Shown piece by piece: positions 44,942 through 54,414 of a DNA stretch of 64,000 nt. The stretch lies in contig CAVYRO010000008.1 of the NCBI GenBank assembly GCA_963771005.1, positions 806,001 through 870,000 of the forward strand, given 5' to 3'. Under the pieces are notes generated by a model. That model was not told where the DNA came from. It worked only from the letters and a program-made list of their open reading frames with translations, and did not search any database. Source of the stretch: DASQZK01 sp963771005 (GTDB lineage Bacteria > Bacteroidota > Bacteroidia > Bacteroidales > GCA-2748055). The position numbers and the translations under genes were made by a program. Within the stretch, counting starts at the first letter, position 1, and every line of letters begins with the position of its first letter.

Positions 44942-45871
44942 TTATTTAACAGTAAAATGCGAGAGGTTCTGGCGGATAAGATCGAGCATTACGTATCTTA
45001 CCACCAGAAGATCTTCTCCGTCATTATACCTTACAAGTCCCCGGAAAATATCCGGATTCCCATCCTCATGCCGTAGCGGGTACATTTCCAGTTTGTCCCT
45101 TTCATCCGACATTCCCGTAATTTCAACCGTATAGTCGGGATGCATCTGCCTGTAATTTTCCGGACCGGAATAAACCGAATCATAGTAGATCCGGTTGAAA
45201 TAGCTCATATACATCAGGACCTTCTCATCATCGGTGACCGTATCGGGGATGGCCTCTCCTTCCGGATCTTTCAGTCTGAGATCCCCGTCCTCCCTTACGA
45301 TGGTAAACCCCCTGCCCCATTCCGGTGCAGGGATCACTTTAACGCTCCGGATCTCATCAGCCCGCAAATCCACGAGCATCTTATCCCTCCAATACCCGGG
45401 ATCGCCGTTTATTATTTTGTCCAGTCCTGCCTCAGGGAATCCCGGTATATCAACATTGTATATTTTATCGGACTTTAGGGGACTCATCCGGGGATCCCGG
45501 CCTCCCGGGTAAAACAGGTACCGCCTTATCTTTCTCTTCACCCTGATTTCCAGGACCCTTGAATTCACATGCGGCTTGAGTGGCTTATTTGTCATTCCCG
45601 TTACCCTGATCCTTGAGAAAGCAAAAAGAAAATTATTCACCGCTACCGGATCGGCTTTCTCTTTGCCATTTACCATCCATCCTGTACCGCTCCTCTTTAT
45701 TACCACCGTATCCCTGCCGGTGATCCGGATCAGTCTGACAAGGCTTGTATCCCGGATGGCAAAATCAACCTTCCCGCCGGTAAACAATCCCCTTTTGCCT
45801 GTAAGGATAATAGCCAGAATGACCAGGATGGCCAGTGAAAATACTATATAACTAATTTTCTTGCGCTTCAT
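44942..45871 (-). CDS. DUF4340-type membrane-anchored protein of the gld cluster
   Basis: This 309-residue protein has one N-terminal membrane segment (SYIVFSLAILVILAIILTG) and a large extracytoplasmic part with FAIRDTSLVRLIRITGRDTV and TGWMVNGKEKADPVAVNNF, the repeating pattern of DUF4340 proteins. It starts at ATG 45871 inside the gldG stop (ATGA overlap); a longer frame to 45976 runs over gldG and is rejected. Such proteins regularly follow GldG-like or ABC-2 auxiliary genes and may be part of the same complex. Confidence 0.85.
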   Translation of the reverse strand: MKRKKISYIVFSLAILVILAIILTGKRGLFTGGKVDFAIRDTSLVRLIRITGRDTVVIKRSGTGWMVNGKEKADPVAVNNFLFAFSRIRVTGMTNKPLKPHVNSRVLEIRVKRKIRRYLFYPGGRDPRMSPLKSDKIYNVDIPGFPEAGLDKIINGDPGYWRDKMLVDLRADEIRSVKVIPAPEWGRGFTIVREDGDLRLKDPEGEAIPDTVTDDEKVLMYMSYFNRIYYDSVYSGPENYRQMHPDYTVEITGMSDERDKLEMYPLRHEDGNPDIFRGLVRYNDGEDLLVVRYVMLDLIRQNLSHFTVK

Positions 45872-47592
45872 ACCTTCCGGATTACGCGGCCGTACTTCCT
45901 TCGCCGGTGCAGGCTGAAACCCAGTCCCCCGATCAGGATAACGAGGACAGGCACCAGGGTATTGATAAGTTCCCATTTTACCTGTTCCTTCCTCAGCCTT
46001 ATCCTGGCCCTGTCGAGCAGCCTCAGCTTGAAATCTCGGGCACGCAGCTTAATGAGCCCTGCATCATCGGTCATATAATTGATGACATTCATGATGAAAT
46101 CCTTATTCCCGAAGGTTTGCCTTGTGTCACGGTCATACCCGAGGGTTTGCGGGATGGTATCCGCAGCGGTCACCCTGACATCATTCCGGATCATATCGCC
46201 ATCCCCGGCCACGAAGATCATGGTTTTATCAGAATGATCGAGAATTTTTACACCAGCCGGCTTCACCCCTTCGGGAACACCGTAATTCGTGTAAAAGGAA
46301 GGGAAGGAGCCTTCCTCCAGGATGGCCACAGGCAGATGGGAACGGGTAAACTGGGCGCGTTCAACGGGACGGGTGATCTCATCCATGGAAATATATGCGG
46401 GATTATTGACAAGCGCCGAAGAATCCGATGATGAAAGAAGTACAGTTCGCGTAATTCCCGGTACCGGCGCCGGAGTGGTATCGAGGGCTGATGCAAATTC
46501 GGTTTCGATATAATTCAGTCCGCGCGTAAGAAAATTATCCTTTGGCGGGCTGAGAAGCGGGTAATAGACCCAGGGAAGGATAACCGGTCTCGGGTTCTGC
46601 CCTTCCAGAGCCGTTTCCACCTTTACATAATTGCACTGTACATCCTGGATGAGGTTATAATCGATGCGGATGCCATATTTAAACAGCAGGTCATAGATAT
46701 TCAGGTCCAGGAAAGAAGTGAAGGTCCTTCCGGAGGTGAGGCTGTCGGCGTTGGACTGCACAGGATCGAGGAAAAACAGGACACGTCCCCCCCGCATGAT
46801 GTACTGGTCGAGAACAAATTTATCCCTCTCTGCAAAACGTTTCAATGGCTGAGCGATCACGAGAGCTTTATATTGAAGGACCTTATCCAGATCACCGTCG
46901 ATACTGATCCATTTCACATCAAAAAAAAGGCTGAGTTCCTTGCCGATGTCATAAGTCTGGAGAAAACCGAGCTCGCCCTGGCCCCGGATGAAGGCTATCT
47001 TTTCGATCTTTTTGGCGGTAAGACTTTTAATGGCGCGTATTAATTCATACTCGAGCGCCTCGATAGAATTGTTAAGATTCTCCTGGTAAGGAAGACCGGG
47101 ATTGTTCTTCAGGAGATTCAGGGGGAAATCAATGCCTTTGTAGCTGATAACCGCACCCGGGAAAATCATCCTTGTCGTCATACCCCCCGCCTTATCCTTC
47201 AGGCGGACATCGGTGGGACGGAGTCCTTTTTTGACGAGGTCCTCCATGAGCCGGTTCCGTGCATCATTATCTTCTTCGCCATACGGATTAATAAATTCAA
47301 ATGCAATATTCCGTCCCCCATATGCCTGGAACTCCTCCAGCATTTCCTTTATACTCTGCCGGAACCGGATGAGATCGGCCGGCAGGTCCCCGTCAAGATA
47401 AACCCGGATATAAACGATATCATCGAGGTTGCGGAGGATATTTCTTGTTTCCGAAGCCAGCGTGAACCGCTTCTCGGATGTAAGGTCTATCCTGAAAAAA
47501 CGGAAGCTGCCGATGATGTTCACAATCACAATGGCAAGTAATACAAGGAAGACCTGGATGAGATGCTGGCGCATTAATACTCTCCTGTTCAT
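45868..47592 (-). CDS. gldG: Gliding-motility ABC transporter auxiliary protein GldG
   Basis: GldG is an auxiliary membrane protein of the GldA-GldF-GldG ABC complex, needed for gliding in Flavobacterium but also present in non-gliding Bacteroidota. The 574-residue product has an N-terminal membrane segment (VFLVLLAIVIVNIIGSF), the GldG-type region FFRIDLTSEKRFTLASET, an extracytoplasmic ABC-type-uncharacterised domain with GGRVLFFLDPV, and a final membrane segment LINTLVPVLVILIGGLGF. The start is ATG 47592, overlapping the gldF stop by 4 nt. gldA, the ATPase, is not in the window. Confidence 0.93.
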   Translation of the reverse strand: MNRRVLMRQHLIQVFLVLLAIVIVNIIGSFRFFRIDLTSEKRFTLASETRNILRNLDDIVYIRVYLDGDLPADLIRFRQSIKEMLEEFQAYGGRNIAFEFINPYGEEDNDARNRLMEDLVKKGLRPTDVRLKDKAGGMTTRMIFPGAVISYKGIDFPLNLLKNNPGLPYQENLNNSIEALEYELIRAIKSLTAKKIEKIAFIRGQGELGFLQTYDIGKELSLFFDVKWISIDGDLDKVLQYKALVIAQPLKRFAERDKFVLDQYIMRGGRVLFFLDPVQSNADSLTSGRTFTSFLDLNIYDLLFKYGIRIDYNLIQDVQCNYVKVETALEGQNPRPVILPWVYYPLLSPPKDNFLTRGLNYIETEFASALDTTPAPVPGITRTVLLSSSDSSALVNNPAYISMDEITRPVERAQFTRSHLPVAILEEGSFPSFYTNYGVPEGVKPAGVKILDHSDKTMIFVAGDGDMIRNDVRVTAADTIPQTLGYDRDTRQTFGNKDFIMNVINYMTDDAGLIKLRARDFKLRLLDRARIRLRKEQVKWELINTLVPVLVILIGGLGFSLHRRRKYGRVIRKV

Positions 47593-48329
47593 GATACCTG
47601 CCATTTTCTGCTGACCAGGATCGTCCGGGTCAGGTAAAGAAATAGAAAGATCACTCCGGTAAAATACAGGATGTCACGGCTGTCGATCACTCCTCTCGAC
47701 ATGGACTGGTAATGGTAATCAATGCCTGCGCTTTCGATAATATGAACGGTTTCCCCGGTCTGACCCAGAGTACCGATAAAGTCAAATCCGAGGTAGAACA
47801 AAAAGGAAAGCAGTACAGCAAGAATGAAGGCAACGATCTGGTTATCCGTTACGGAAGAAGAAAAAATGCCAACGGATGCATAGATCCCTCCGAGAAAGAC
47901 CAGGCCGATATAGGAACCCCAGGTTCCGCCGGTATCGATATTCCCCCTGGGACTTCCCAACAACCATACCGATCCGAAGAATACAAGGGTCGGAATGACG
48001 GAGATAAGTACCAGTGTCCAGGCGGCAAGAAATTTGGAGGATACGATCTCCAGTTCGGTAATGGGCCGGGTAAACAGAAGTTCCAGAGTGCCTGTCCTTT
48101 TTTCTTCAGCGAACATGCGCATGGTGATGGCCGGTACCAGGAAGAGGAATACCCAGGGAGCAAGGACGAAAAGAGTGTTCATACTTGCGTACCCGCTGTC
48201 CAGAATATTCATCTGCCCGCTGAACACCCACATAAACAGACTGTTAAGAAGAAGAAAAACGATTACGGTCACATATCCGGTGAGCGAGCTGAAAAATCCA
48301 CGGATCTCTTTTTTGTACAATGACCACAT
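47589..48329 (-). CDS. gldF: Gliding-motility ABC transporter permease GldF
   Basis: This 246-residue ABC-2 permease has six membrane segments, starting MWSLYKKEIRGFFSSLTGYV, with the coupling region MRMFAEEKRTGTLELLFTRP after the second segment and GSYIGLVFLGGIYASVGIFS later. It overlaps gldG by ATGA, fixing the pair. The matching ATPase (GldA) must be elsewhere in the genome. Confidence 0.93.
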   Translation of the reverse strand: MWSLYKKEIRGFFSSLTGYVTVIVFLLLNSLFMWVFSGQMNILDSGYASMNTLFVLAPWVFLFLVPAITMRMFAEEKRTGTLELLFTRPITELEIVSSKFLAAWTLVLISVIPTLVFFGSVWLLGSPRGNIDTGGTWGSYIGLVFLGGIYASVGIFSSSVTDNQIVAFILAVLLSFLFYLGFDFIGTLGQTGETVHIIESAGIDYHYQSMSRGVIDSRDILYFTGVIFLFLYLTRTILVSRKWQVS

Positions 48330-48387
48330 AATAAAAGGTCTGATCTGGTTTATGCGAAGATAAGGAAATGAATGCTTATCCCAATAA

Positions 48388-49554
48388 TTATCTGAAGACT
48401 TCCGGCAATTCGGAATCGGGAAGCTCGTCGATGCCTGTCACCGTTATATCATTAAAATAGTAACGGAGGATATCGCTGTATGAGTATCCTTCGCGTGCCA
48501 TTTCCATCGCTCCTTCCTGGCTTAACCCGATACCATGTCCGTATCCCCTGCCGTGGATCACGAGGCTGTCACCTTCCGTGGTCATGTCGAAAAAAGCTGA
48601 CTTCAGGCCCAGGTCGTCGCGGATCATGGTCATGGAGAGCGTGTCTTTGCCGTAAACAAAAGATCTTTTCCTATGGGGTTGTGTGATCAGCAACTGTTCC
48701 GGTTTGGCTTTTGCGATATTGACACCCCTGCTTTGCAGGTAGGCTGTCCATGCCTCCGTGGTTATGCTTTTCGTCCATTCGGAATGTTTCTGATTTTTGG
48801 AGAAGGGATCGATGATCGGCTTGAGATAATCCTGGTTCACAGGCCAGGCATCCGATGCCTCGCCTGTTTCACCTCCGCTGTTCGAATGAAAGGCAGGCAG
48901 GATCAGCCGGCTATAACGGTCGGCTACGATTATATTATGGGTGGCAAGGACGGCAGTATATATGGAAGGTTGATTGCTGATGCCATGGAAGGCCTGGCAG
49001 TGGGTGTGATCACACATATTGAACCCTTCGCCTTCATGCCGGTCCCAGTTCCTCAGGGCATAGGTCCGGCACAATACTGCCTGCGCTTTATAGAACTCCC
49101 CGGGTGCCGAAGGCCCCGCCTCCGCCTCGACCACCCCGGCCAGGTACCGGTCAAAATCCAGTTTGTTGATCACCTGTAGCGTGCCATGCGAAATGGAAAC
49201 ATATATGTCGCCGGAATAATCGGCTGCATGCAGGGAAGGAGCGGCAGCCTTGATCCGGCACCGTCCCTTAAGCAACCTGTCCACAAAATCGACCTGTGCA
49301 AACGGCCCCGAGTTTGATAAACCGCTGTTCACATAAATGCTGTCACGGATCAGGCTGATATAAAAAATATCTCCGGGACCGGCGGAAAATGAATGGTCGC
49401 CATCAACGCGAATTTCGTATTCCCCCTCTGTGCAATGGAAAGTGAAAGCGTTCACGAGTTCTTTATAGAAAAGCCCCACACGGATATCCTCCGCAGGCGC
49501 ATCCGTGGGAATCGCTAAATAGAGCACCAGGTATACCAGGTATTTCCGCATCAT
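48388..49554 (-). CDS. Exported SpoIID/LytB-domain protein
   Basis: This 388-residue protein has a signal peptide (YLVYLVLYLAIPTDAPA) and a SpoIID-like domain: DFDRYLAGVVEAEAGPSAPG with the catalytic-type Glu, KAQAVLCRTYALRNW, then AFHSNSGGETGEASDAW and GRGYGHGIGLSQEGAMEMA at the end. SpoIID proteins are lytic transglycosylases acting on peptidoglycan from which the stem peptides have been removed. In Bacteroidota they are taken as cell-wall amidase-associated factors. It overlaps lpxB by ATGA, linking it to envelope synthesis. Confidence 0.9.
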   Translation of the reverse strand: MMRKYLVYLVLYLAIPTDAPAEDIRVGLFYKELVNAFTFHCTEGEYEIRVDGDHSFSAGPGDIFYISLIRDSIYVNSGLSNSGPFAQVDFVDRLLKGRCRIKAAAPSLHAADYSGDIYVSISHGTLQVINKLDFDRYLAGVVEAEAGPSAPGEFYKAQAVLCRTYALRNWDRHEGEGFNMCDHTHCQAFHGISNQPSIYTAVLATHNIIVADRYSRLILPAFHSNSGGETGEASDAWPVNQDYLKPIIDPFSKNQKHSEWTKSITTEAWTAYLQSRGVNIAKAKPEQLLITQPHRKRSFVYGKDTLSMTMIRDDLGLKSAFFDMTTEGDSLVIHGRGYGHGIGLSQEGAMEMAREGYSYSDILRYYFNDITVTGIDELPDSELPEVFR

Positions 49555-50675
49555 AAAACTCCTAATATTTCAGTCATCCTGGCTGCGACCCGTTCGGAAC
49601 TGCCCGGAGCGCCAAGGTTTTCTGTTATCTGTTCATATTCTGCCTTCATTTCCCTACGGCAGTTTTCATCGTTTAGTAAAAGCCCGAGCTCATTGATGAC
49701 CCTGTTTTTAAGATCGAGCTGAAGTAATTCCTTCACCACTTCCTTCTGAGCGATCAGGTTCACCAGGGAGAAAAAACGGAGCTTTACAAAGTGTCTTCCA
49801 ATCTGGTACTGAAGTCCGCCCGTCTTGTAAATGACAACCTGGGGAACATTAAAAATGGCGGTCTCAAGTGTGGCGGTACCCGATGTAACTACGGCAGTAT
49901 TGGCTACATTCAGCAAATCATAGGTCCTGTCCTGCACTAGTTTTACACTTGTTCCCGCGGTAAATTTCCCGTAAAACGAAGATTCTACGGAAGGCGCCCC
50001 TGCTATAACGAACTGGAAACCCGGATATTTTTCTGCCGCAGGCAGCATTTCCGGAAGGCAACGGATGATCTCGTGCTTCCGGCTCCCGCATAGCAGGGCT
50101 ACTACCGGACGATCATCGAGACCGTTTTCTTTCCGGAACCGTTCGCGATCCGGGTTTGTTTCTTTGAACCGGCTTATCGCATCCATCAAGGGGTTGCCGT
50201 AGTATTCAGCCTCAATGCCATTCTGCCTGAAAAAATCGACTTCAAAGGGAAAGATAAGAAAGAGTTTATCCACAAATTCCCGGAGTTTCACAACTCTCGA
50301 TTTTTTCCAGGCCCAGACTTTCGGAGAGATATAATAATATACTTTCAAATTGTTCTTTTTGGCAAATTCCGCGATCCGGAGATTAAATCCGGCATAATCG
50401 ACCAGGATGATAACATCAGGATGCCACTCCAGGATATCTCGCCTGCAGAGATTCAGATTTTTTCCAATGCTCCGTATATTTGCCACTACGTCTATAATAC
50501 CCATGAATGCCATCTCCCGGTAGTGTTTCACCGGGACATTGCCGCTGACGGAAGCCATCCGGTCACCGCCAAAAAAACGGAATTCCGTCTTTTTGTCGAA
50601 TCTCATAAGGCCCTTCATAAGATTTGATGCATGAAGGTCTCCGGATGCCTCACCGGCAATAATGTAATATTTCAT
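49551..50675 (-). CDS. lpxB: Lipid-A-disaccharide synthase
   Basis: LpxB joins lipid X and UDP-diacylglucosamine to form the lipid A disaccharide. The 374-residue product shows YIIAGEASGDLHASNLMKGL at the start, VILVDYAGFNLRIA, YYISPKVWAWKKSRV and SGTATLETAIFNVPQVVIYK, all typical of the family. The adjacent SpoIID and surE genes are on the same strand and the surE-lpxB neighbourhood is common in Bacteroidota. Confidence 0.95.
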   Translation of the reverse strand: MKYYIIAGEASGDLHASNLMKGLMRFDKKTEFRFFGGDRMASVSGNVPVKHYREMAFMGIIDVVANIRSIGKNLNLCRRDILEWHPDVIILVDYAGFNLRIAEFAKKNNLKVYYYISPKVWAWKKSRVVKLREFVDKLFLIFPFEVDFFRQNGIEAEYYGNPLMDAISRFKETNPDRERFRKENGLDDRPVVALLCGSRKHEIIRCLPEMLPAAEKYPGFQFVIAGAPSVESSFYGKFTAGTSVKLVQDRTYDLLNVANTAVVTSGTATLETAIFNVPQVVIYKTGGLQYQIGRHFVKLRFFSLVNLIAQKEVVKELLQLDLKNRVINELGLLLNDENCRREMKAEYEQITENLGAPGSSERVAARMTEILGVL

Positions 50676-50681
50676 GCTTCC

Positions 50682-50972
50682 TCAGGTGAATTTTGTAATC
50701 AGGATCACGATCCCGGTAATGAACATGGAGAAGAGAACGCCCCGTGCGCTCCGGAGCAGGTCATTCCGGAGAAAAAGAAAAAAGAGCAGCAGGTTTGGAA
50801 TTAGACAAATACTGAGGATCCTTGGAATAGCGCCGTGAGCGCCCAGTTCATGCAGGTATTCGCCGGAGCTATAGGTTCCTTTTTTTATCAGCACCACGAG
50901 GATGAAACACAGCCAGGGCAAAAGGATCCCGGAGATCAGCCCGGTGGGTATGGAATTTAATTTTTGTCTCAT
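50682..50972 (-). CDS. Small three-segment membrane protein, unknown function
   Basis: This 96-residue protein has three hydrophobic stretches: LISGILLPWLCFILVVLI, ILSICLIPNLLLFFLFL and GVLFSMFITGIVILITKF. It lies between surE and lpxB with a 6-nt gap to lpxB, so it is translated from the same message. I recall similar short membrane proteins in this position in other Bacteroidota, but no function is known to me. Confidence 0.8.
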   Translation of the reverse strand: MRQKLNSIPTGLISGILLPWLCFILVVLIKKGTYSSGEYLHELGAHGAIPRILSICLIPNLLLFFLFLRNDLLRSARGVLFSMFITGIVILITKFT

Positions 50973-51023
50973 TTTAAATGATTACCTGAAAAAAATCCGG
51001 GGGTGACCCGGTTTTTATGGGTT

Positions 51024-51803
51024 TTACAAGGAATTTAAATTCCATTTTTTAAAATGATCCCATGATTTATACGCCGTGAGATCGACCTGGATGGGCACAA
51101 TGGAGACAAATCCCTGCCCAAGTGCGTATTCATCCGTATCCTCCGCCTCTTCCTCCTGGTTGAAATAATTGCCGGTGAGCCAGAAATATTCACCATTATT
51201 CGGATCCAGCCTTTTCACAAATTCTTCCTTCCAGTATCCCCTGGTCTGACGGCACATTTTAATTCCCGCGAGTTCATCGAGCTGTACGGCAGGTATGTTC
51301 ACATTCAGGCAGACACCTTCAGGGAGACCGTGGGAAATTATGTTCTCGATGATCCGGGTTGCAATGACTTGTGCAGCCCCAAAATCGGCATCCGGATCAT
51401 AATCGAGGAGCGAGAACCCGGCTGAAGGTATAAGGTTGATGCAGCCTTCAAGGGCAGCTGCCATCGTGCCGGAGTATACCACGCTGGAGGACGAGTTGGA
51501 ACCATGGTTTATCCCCGAGAGTACCAAGTCGGGACGCCTGCCCGCAAGCTGGTTCAGGGCCAGTTTAATACAGTCGACGGGTGTACCGTCGCAACTGTAT
51601 ACCACGAGACCTTTCTCTTCTCTCACCTTTCTGGCCCTGAGTGGATTCTTGATGGTGATGGCATGTGACATTCCGGACATGGCAAAAGTCGGGGCCGCCA
51701 CGATCACATCGCCGTAACTCCTGGCTGCCTCTATCAGGAAATTCAGTCCCTTTGCATCGATGCCATCATCATTGGAAATCAATATCAGCCTTTCTTTTTT
51801 CAA
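51024..51803 (-). CDS. surE: 5'/3'-nucleotidase SurE
   Basis: SurE is a metal-dependent nucleoside monophosphatase. The 259-residue product has the acidic motif LISNDDGIDAKG, SGMSHAITIKNPL and SGINHGSNSSSSVVYSGTM, matching the family metal site. The start codon is TTG 51803 (MKKERLILIS); no in-frame ATG lies close upstream. A promoter with ATTG and TATTTTTG boxes lies 27-57 nt upstream. It leads the surE-membrane protein-lpxB-SpoIID unit. Confidence 0.94.
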   Translation of the reverse strand: MKKERLILISNDDGIDAKGLNFLIEAARSYGDVIVAAPTFAMSGMSHAITIKNPLRARKVREEKGLVVYSCDGTPVDCIKLALNQLAGRRPDLVLSGINHGSNSSSSVVYSGTMAAALEGCINLIPSAGFSLLDYDPDADFGAAQVIATRIIENIISHGLPEGVCLNVNIPAVQLDELAGIKMCRQTRGYWKEEFVKRLDPNNGEYFWLTGNYFNQEEEAEDTDEYALGQGFVSIVPIQVDLTAYKSWDHFKKWNLNSL

Positions 51804-51829
51804 AACCGTTGCATATTTTTTATGAAATA

Positions 51830-51860
51830 CAAAAATATCTATTTCAGGCGAACTAACAAT
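51830..51860 (-). promoter_or_regulatory. Bacteroidota-type promoter for surE
   Basis: On the minus strand ATTG (51860-51857), a 19-nt spacer and TATTTTTG (51837-51830) fit the TTTG/TAnnTTTG consensus with one mismatch in the -33 box. The distance to the TTG start at 51803 leaves a leader of about 20 nt. Confidence 0.6.
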
Positions 51861-51903
51861 GGGAATTGCATCCCTTTAAGAATAAGGCGTAAATTGATTT
51901 ACA

Positions 51904-51936
51904 CTTGCGTGGTTTGTGGTTTATTTGCTATTTTTG
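51904..51936 (+). promoter_or_regulatory. Bacteroidota-type promoter for pheT
   Basis: CTTG (51904-51907), a 21-nt spacer and TATTTTTG (51929-51936) fit the TTTG/TAnnTTTG consensus with one mismatch. It is back to back with the surE promoter in the divergent gap. The leader would be about 20 nt, which supports ATG 51964 as the pheT start rather than upstream codons. Confidence 0.55.
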
Positions 51937-51963
51937 TCCTTCACTTTCAAATTAAATAAAAAG

Positions 51964-54414
51964 ATGAAGATTTCCTATAACTGGCTGAAGGATTATCTCG
52001 ATGATCTTCCCTCTCCTGAAGAGACATCTGAAATCCTTACCGGTACCGGGCTTGAGGTGGAAGCCATGGAGAAGATCGAGTCGGTGAAGGGAGGGCTGAA
52101 GGGAGTTGTCGTCGGTGAGGTGAAAACATGTGAAAAGCACCCGAATGCCGATAAGCTTAGCGTGACTACTGTTGATGTAGGCCACGATACCATCCTTCCC
52201 ATCGTCTGCGGAGCTCCGAATGTCAGGGCAGGGCAGAAAGTGGCCGTCGCACTTGCAGGAACCACTTTATATATTGGTAAGGAAGCCCTGACACTGAAGA
52301 AAGTGAAGATCAGGGGTGAAGTTTCCGAGGGTATGATATGCGCAGAAGACGAGCTTGGCCTGGGGGAGGACCATGAAGGCATCGTCGTTCTGGATCCCGC
52401 TGCAGTTCCCGGCACGCCTGCCTCCGAATATTTCAATGTTACAACCGATCATATTCTCGAGATCGGGCTTACCCCCAACCGTATAGACGGTGCGTCACAT
52501 ATTGGCGTTGCCCGCGATCTTGCTGCTTTTCTCAGCCAGTCACGAAAAATGAAATTGAAATGGCCCCCTGTCGAGAATTTCCGTCCCGATGATAATTCGT
52601 ACCCCGTGGAAGTGATCATCGAAGACAGGGAAGGATGTATACGATACTCAGGCTTGACCATTTCAGGAATTACCGTTGCCCCTTCCCCCCAATGGCTTCA
52701 GACCCGTCTCAGGGCTATCGGTTTAAATCCCGTAAATAACGTGGTGGACATTACGAATTTTGTTCTCCATGAAACCGGGCAGCCTCTCCATGCCTTCGAT
52801 GCCGGCAAGGTTGCCGGGAAGAAGGTGATCGTTAAGACACTGCCGGAAGGCACAACCTTCGTCACTCTCGATGGAGAAAAACGCATCCTCGATAGCGACG
52901 ATCTCATGATCTGCAATGAAAAGGAAGGGATGTGCATTGCAGGTGTTTTCGGGGGACTCGATTCCGGCGTGAAGGCAAACACGATGAATATCTTTCTCGA
53001 AAGCGCCTGTTTCAACCCGGTTTATATCCGGAAAACTTCCAAACGTCATCTCCTGAACACCGATTCCTCCTTCCGCTTCGAAAGGGGATCGGATCCGAAT
53101 ATCACCGTTTATGCCCTAAAGCGGGCTGCTATGCTGATCCGGGAAATCGCCGGCGGGAAGATATCTTCGGAGGTTAAAGATGTTTATCCTTCGCCTGTGG
53201 CCGATTTCGAGGTGAACCTGACCTGGGAATACCTCTTCAGGCTAACCGGGAAGGAACCTGGCAGGGATCTGGTTAAAGGTATTCTTTCTTCGTTGGATAT
53301 CCGAATCGCAGGTGAGACCGTTGACGGGATGCAACTGAGAGTTCCCCCCTACCGTGTCGACGTGCAGCGACCTGCCGATGTGGTTGAAGAGATCCTGAGG
53401 ATATATGGGTACAACCAGGTGGAAATCGGTGAAAGCCTTCATTCCACTCTATCATGGATTGAAAAACCGGATAGGGAGAAAGTCCTGGCCATTGTTTCCG
53501 AACTTCTCTCATCCAACGGTTTTAACGAGATGATGTCGAATTCGCTGACAAGGTCATCATGGTATGAAGAGGAGGACCAACCGGATCCGGAACTGGTCCG
53601 GATCTTCAACCCCCTGAGCTCCGATCTCAACGTCATGCGGAAGAACCTGCTTTTCGGGGGGCTGGAGGCCATTTCATACAACACGAACCGTAAAAATGCA
53701 GACCTCAGGCTCTATGAATTTGGAAATATTTACAGTACCCGTGCCCCGCGCGAAGGGGAAAAAGCCCTCGACAAATACCACGAAGAACAACATCTCGCCC
53801 TCTTCCTTACCGGTGAAAAATATCCTCCGAACTGGAGCACGGCCCCTGCACAAGCTAATTTTTACCAGATCAAGGCCTTTACCTTTCTCGTACTGAAGCG
53901 CCTCGGTTTTAATACGGAAGGGCTGATCACGGCCGGGGCCAACAATGCATACCTCGGCGAAGGGATCCGTTATCTTTACCATGACACCGAACTTGTAACC
54001 CTCGGAAGCGTTGATAAAAAGAGACTTAAAATGTTCGACATCGAACAGGAGGTTTATTTCGCTGATTTTAACTGGATGCAGGTCCTGGAGATGATGGATA
54101 CGAGGCCGACCACCTTTGTTCCCCTGCCGAAATATCCGGAAGTGCGACGCGATCTCTCCATGGTTCTTGAGAAAGATGTAAAATTCGAAGATATCCGTAA
54201 GACGGCTGCAAAGGCGGAGAAGAGTATCCTGAAGAGCATCGGAATCTTCGATGTTTATGAGGGGGATAAAATCGAAAAAGGAAAGAAATCCTACGCGGTG
54301 AGTTTCATCCTGCAGGATGAGACCCGGACGCTTACCGACAAGTACATCGACCAGGTCATGAATAACATTGCTTCCGCACTCGAAAAAGAACTCGGGGCAC
54401 AAATAAGGGCTTGA
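51964..54414 (+). CDS. pheT: Phenylalanine--tRNA ligase beta subunit
   Basis: PheT forms the alpha2-beta2 enzyme that charges tRNA-Phe. The 816-residue product starts MKISYNWLKDYLDDLPSPEE, has an EMAP/tRNA-binding domain (VVVGEVKTCEKHPNADKLSV), the B3/B4 editing domain, a B5 domain and a C-terminal FDX-ACB domain with FVPLPKYPEVRRDLSMVLE. Length matches bacterial PheT (about 800). The frame is open from 51916, but ATG 51964 is the conserved start. pheS is not in the window, as often in Bacteroidota. Confidence 0.97.
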   Translation: MKISYNWLKDYLDDLPSPEETSEILTGTGLEVEAMEKIESVKGGLKGVVVGEVKTCEKHPNADKLSVTTVDVGHDTILPIVCGAPNVRAGQKVAVALAGTTLYIGKEALTLKKVKIRGEVSEGMICAEDELGLGEDHEGIVVLDPAAVPGTPASEYFNVTTDHILEIGLTPNRIDGASHIGVARDLAAFLSQSRKMKLKWPPVENFRPDDNSYPVEVIIEDREGCIRYSGLTISGITVAPSPQWLQTRLRAIGLNPVNNVVDITNFVLHETGQPLHAFDAGKVAGKKVIVKTLPEGTTFVTLDGEKRILDSDDLMICNEKEGMCIAGVFGGLDSGVKANTMNIFLESACFNPVYIRKTSKRHLLNTDSSFRFERGSDPNITVYALKRAAMLIREIAGGKISSEVKDVYPSPVADFEVNLTWEYLFRLTGKEPGRDLVKGILSSLDIRIAGETVDGMQLRVPPYRVDVQRPADVVEEILRIYGYNQVEIGESLHSTLSWIEKPDREKVLAIVSELLSSNGFNEMMSNSLTRSSWYEEEDQPDPELVRIFNPLSSDLNVMRKNLLFGGLEAISYNTNRKNADLRLYEFGNIYSTRAPREGEKALDKYHEEQHLALFLTGEKYPPNWSTAPAQANFYQIKAFTFLVLKRLGFNTEGLITAGANNAYLGEGIRYLYHDTELVTLGSVDKKRLKMFDIEQEVYFADFNWMQVLEMMDTRPTTFVPLPKYPEVRRDLSMVLEKDVKFEDIRKTAAKAEKSILKSIGIFDVYEGDKIEKGKKSYAVSFILQDETRTLTDKYIDQVMNNIASALEKELGAQIRA

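Noticed and set aside
45872..45976. N-terminal extension of the DUF4340 protein
   Set aside because: The extra 35 codons run over gldG and precede a natural start with an ATGA overlap and a membrane segment.
51916..51963. Upstream start for pheT
   Set aside because: The -7 promoter box lies inside this stretch and family members start at MKISYNWL.
53674..54402. 242-residue frame antisense to the 3' end of pheT
   Set aside because: It lies wholly within pheT and has no independent evidence.
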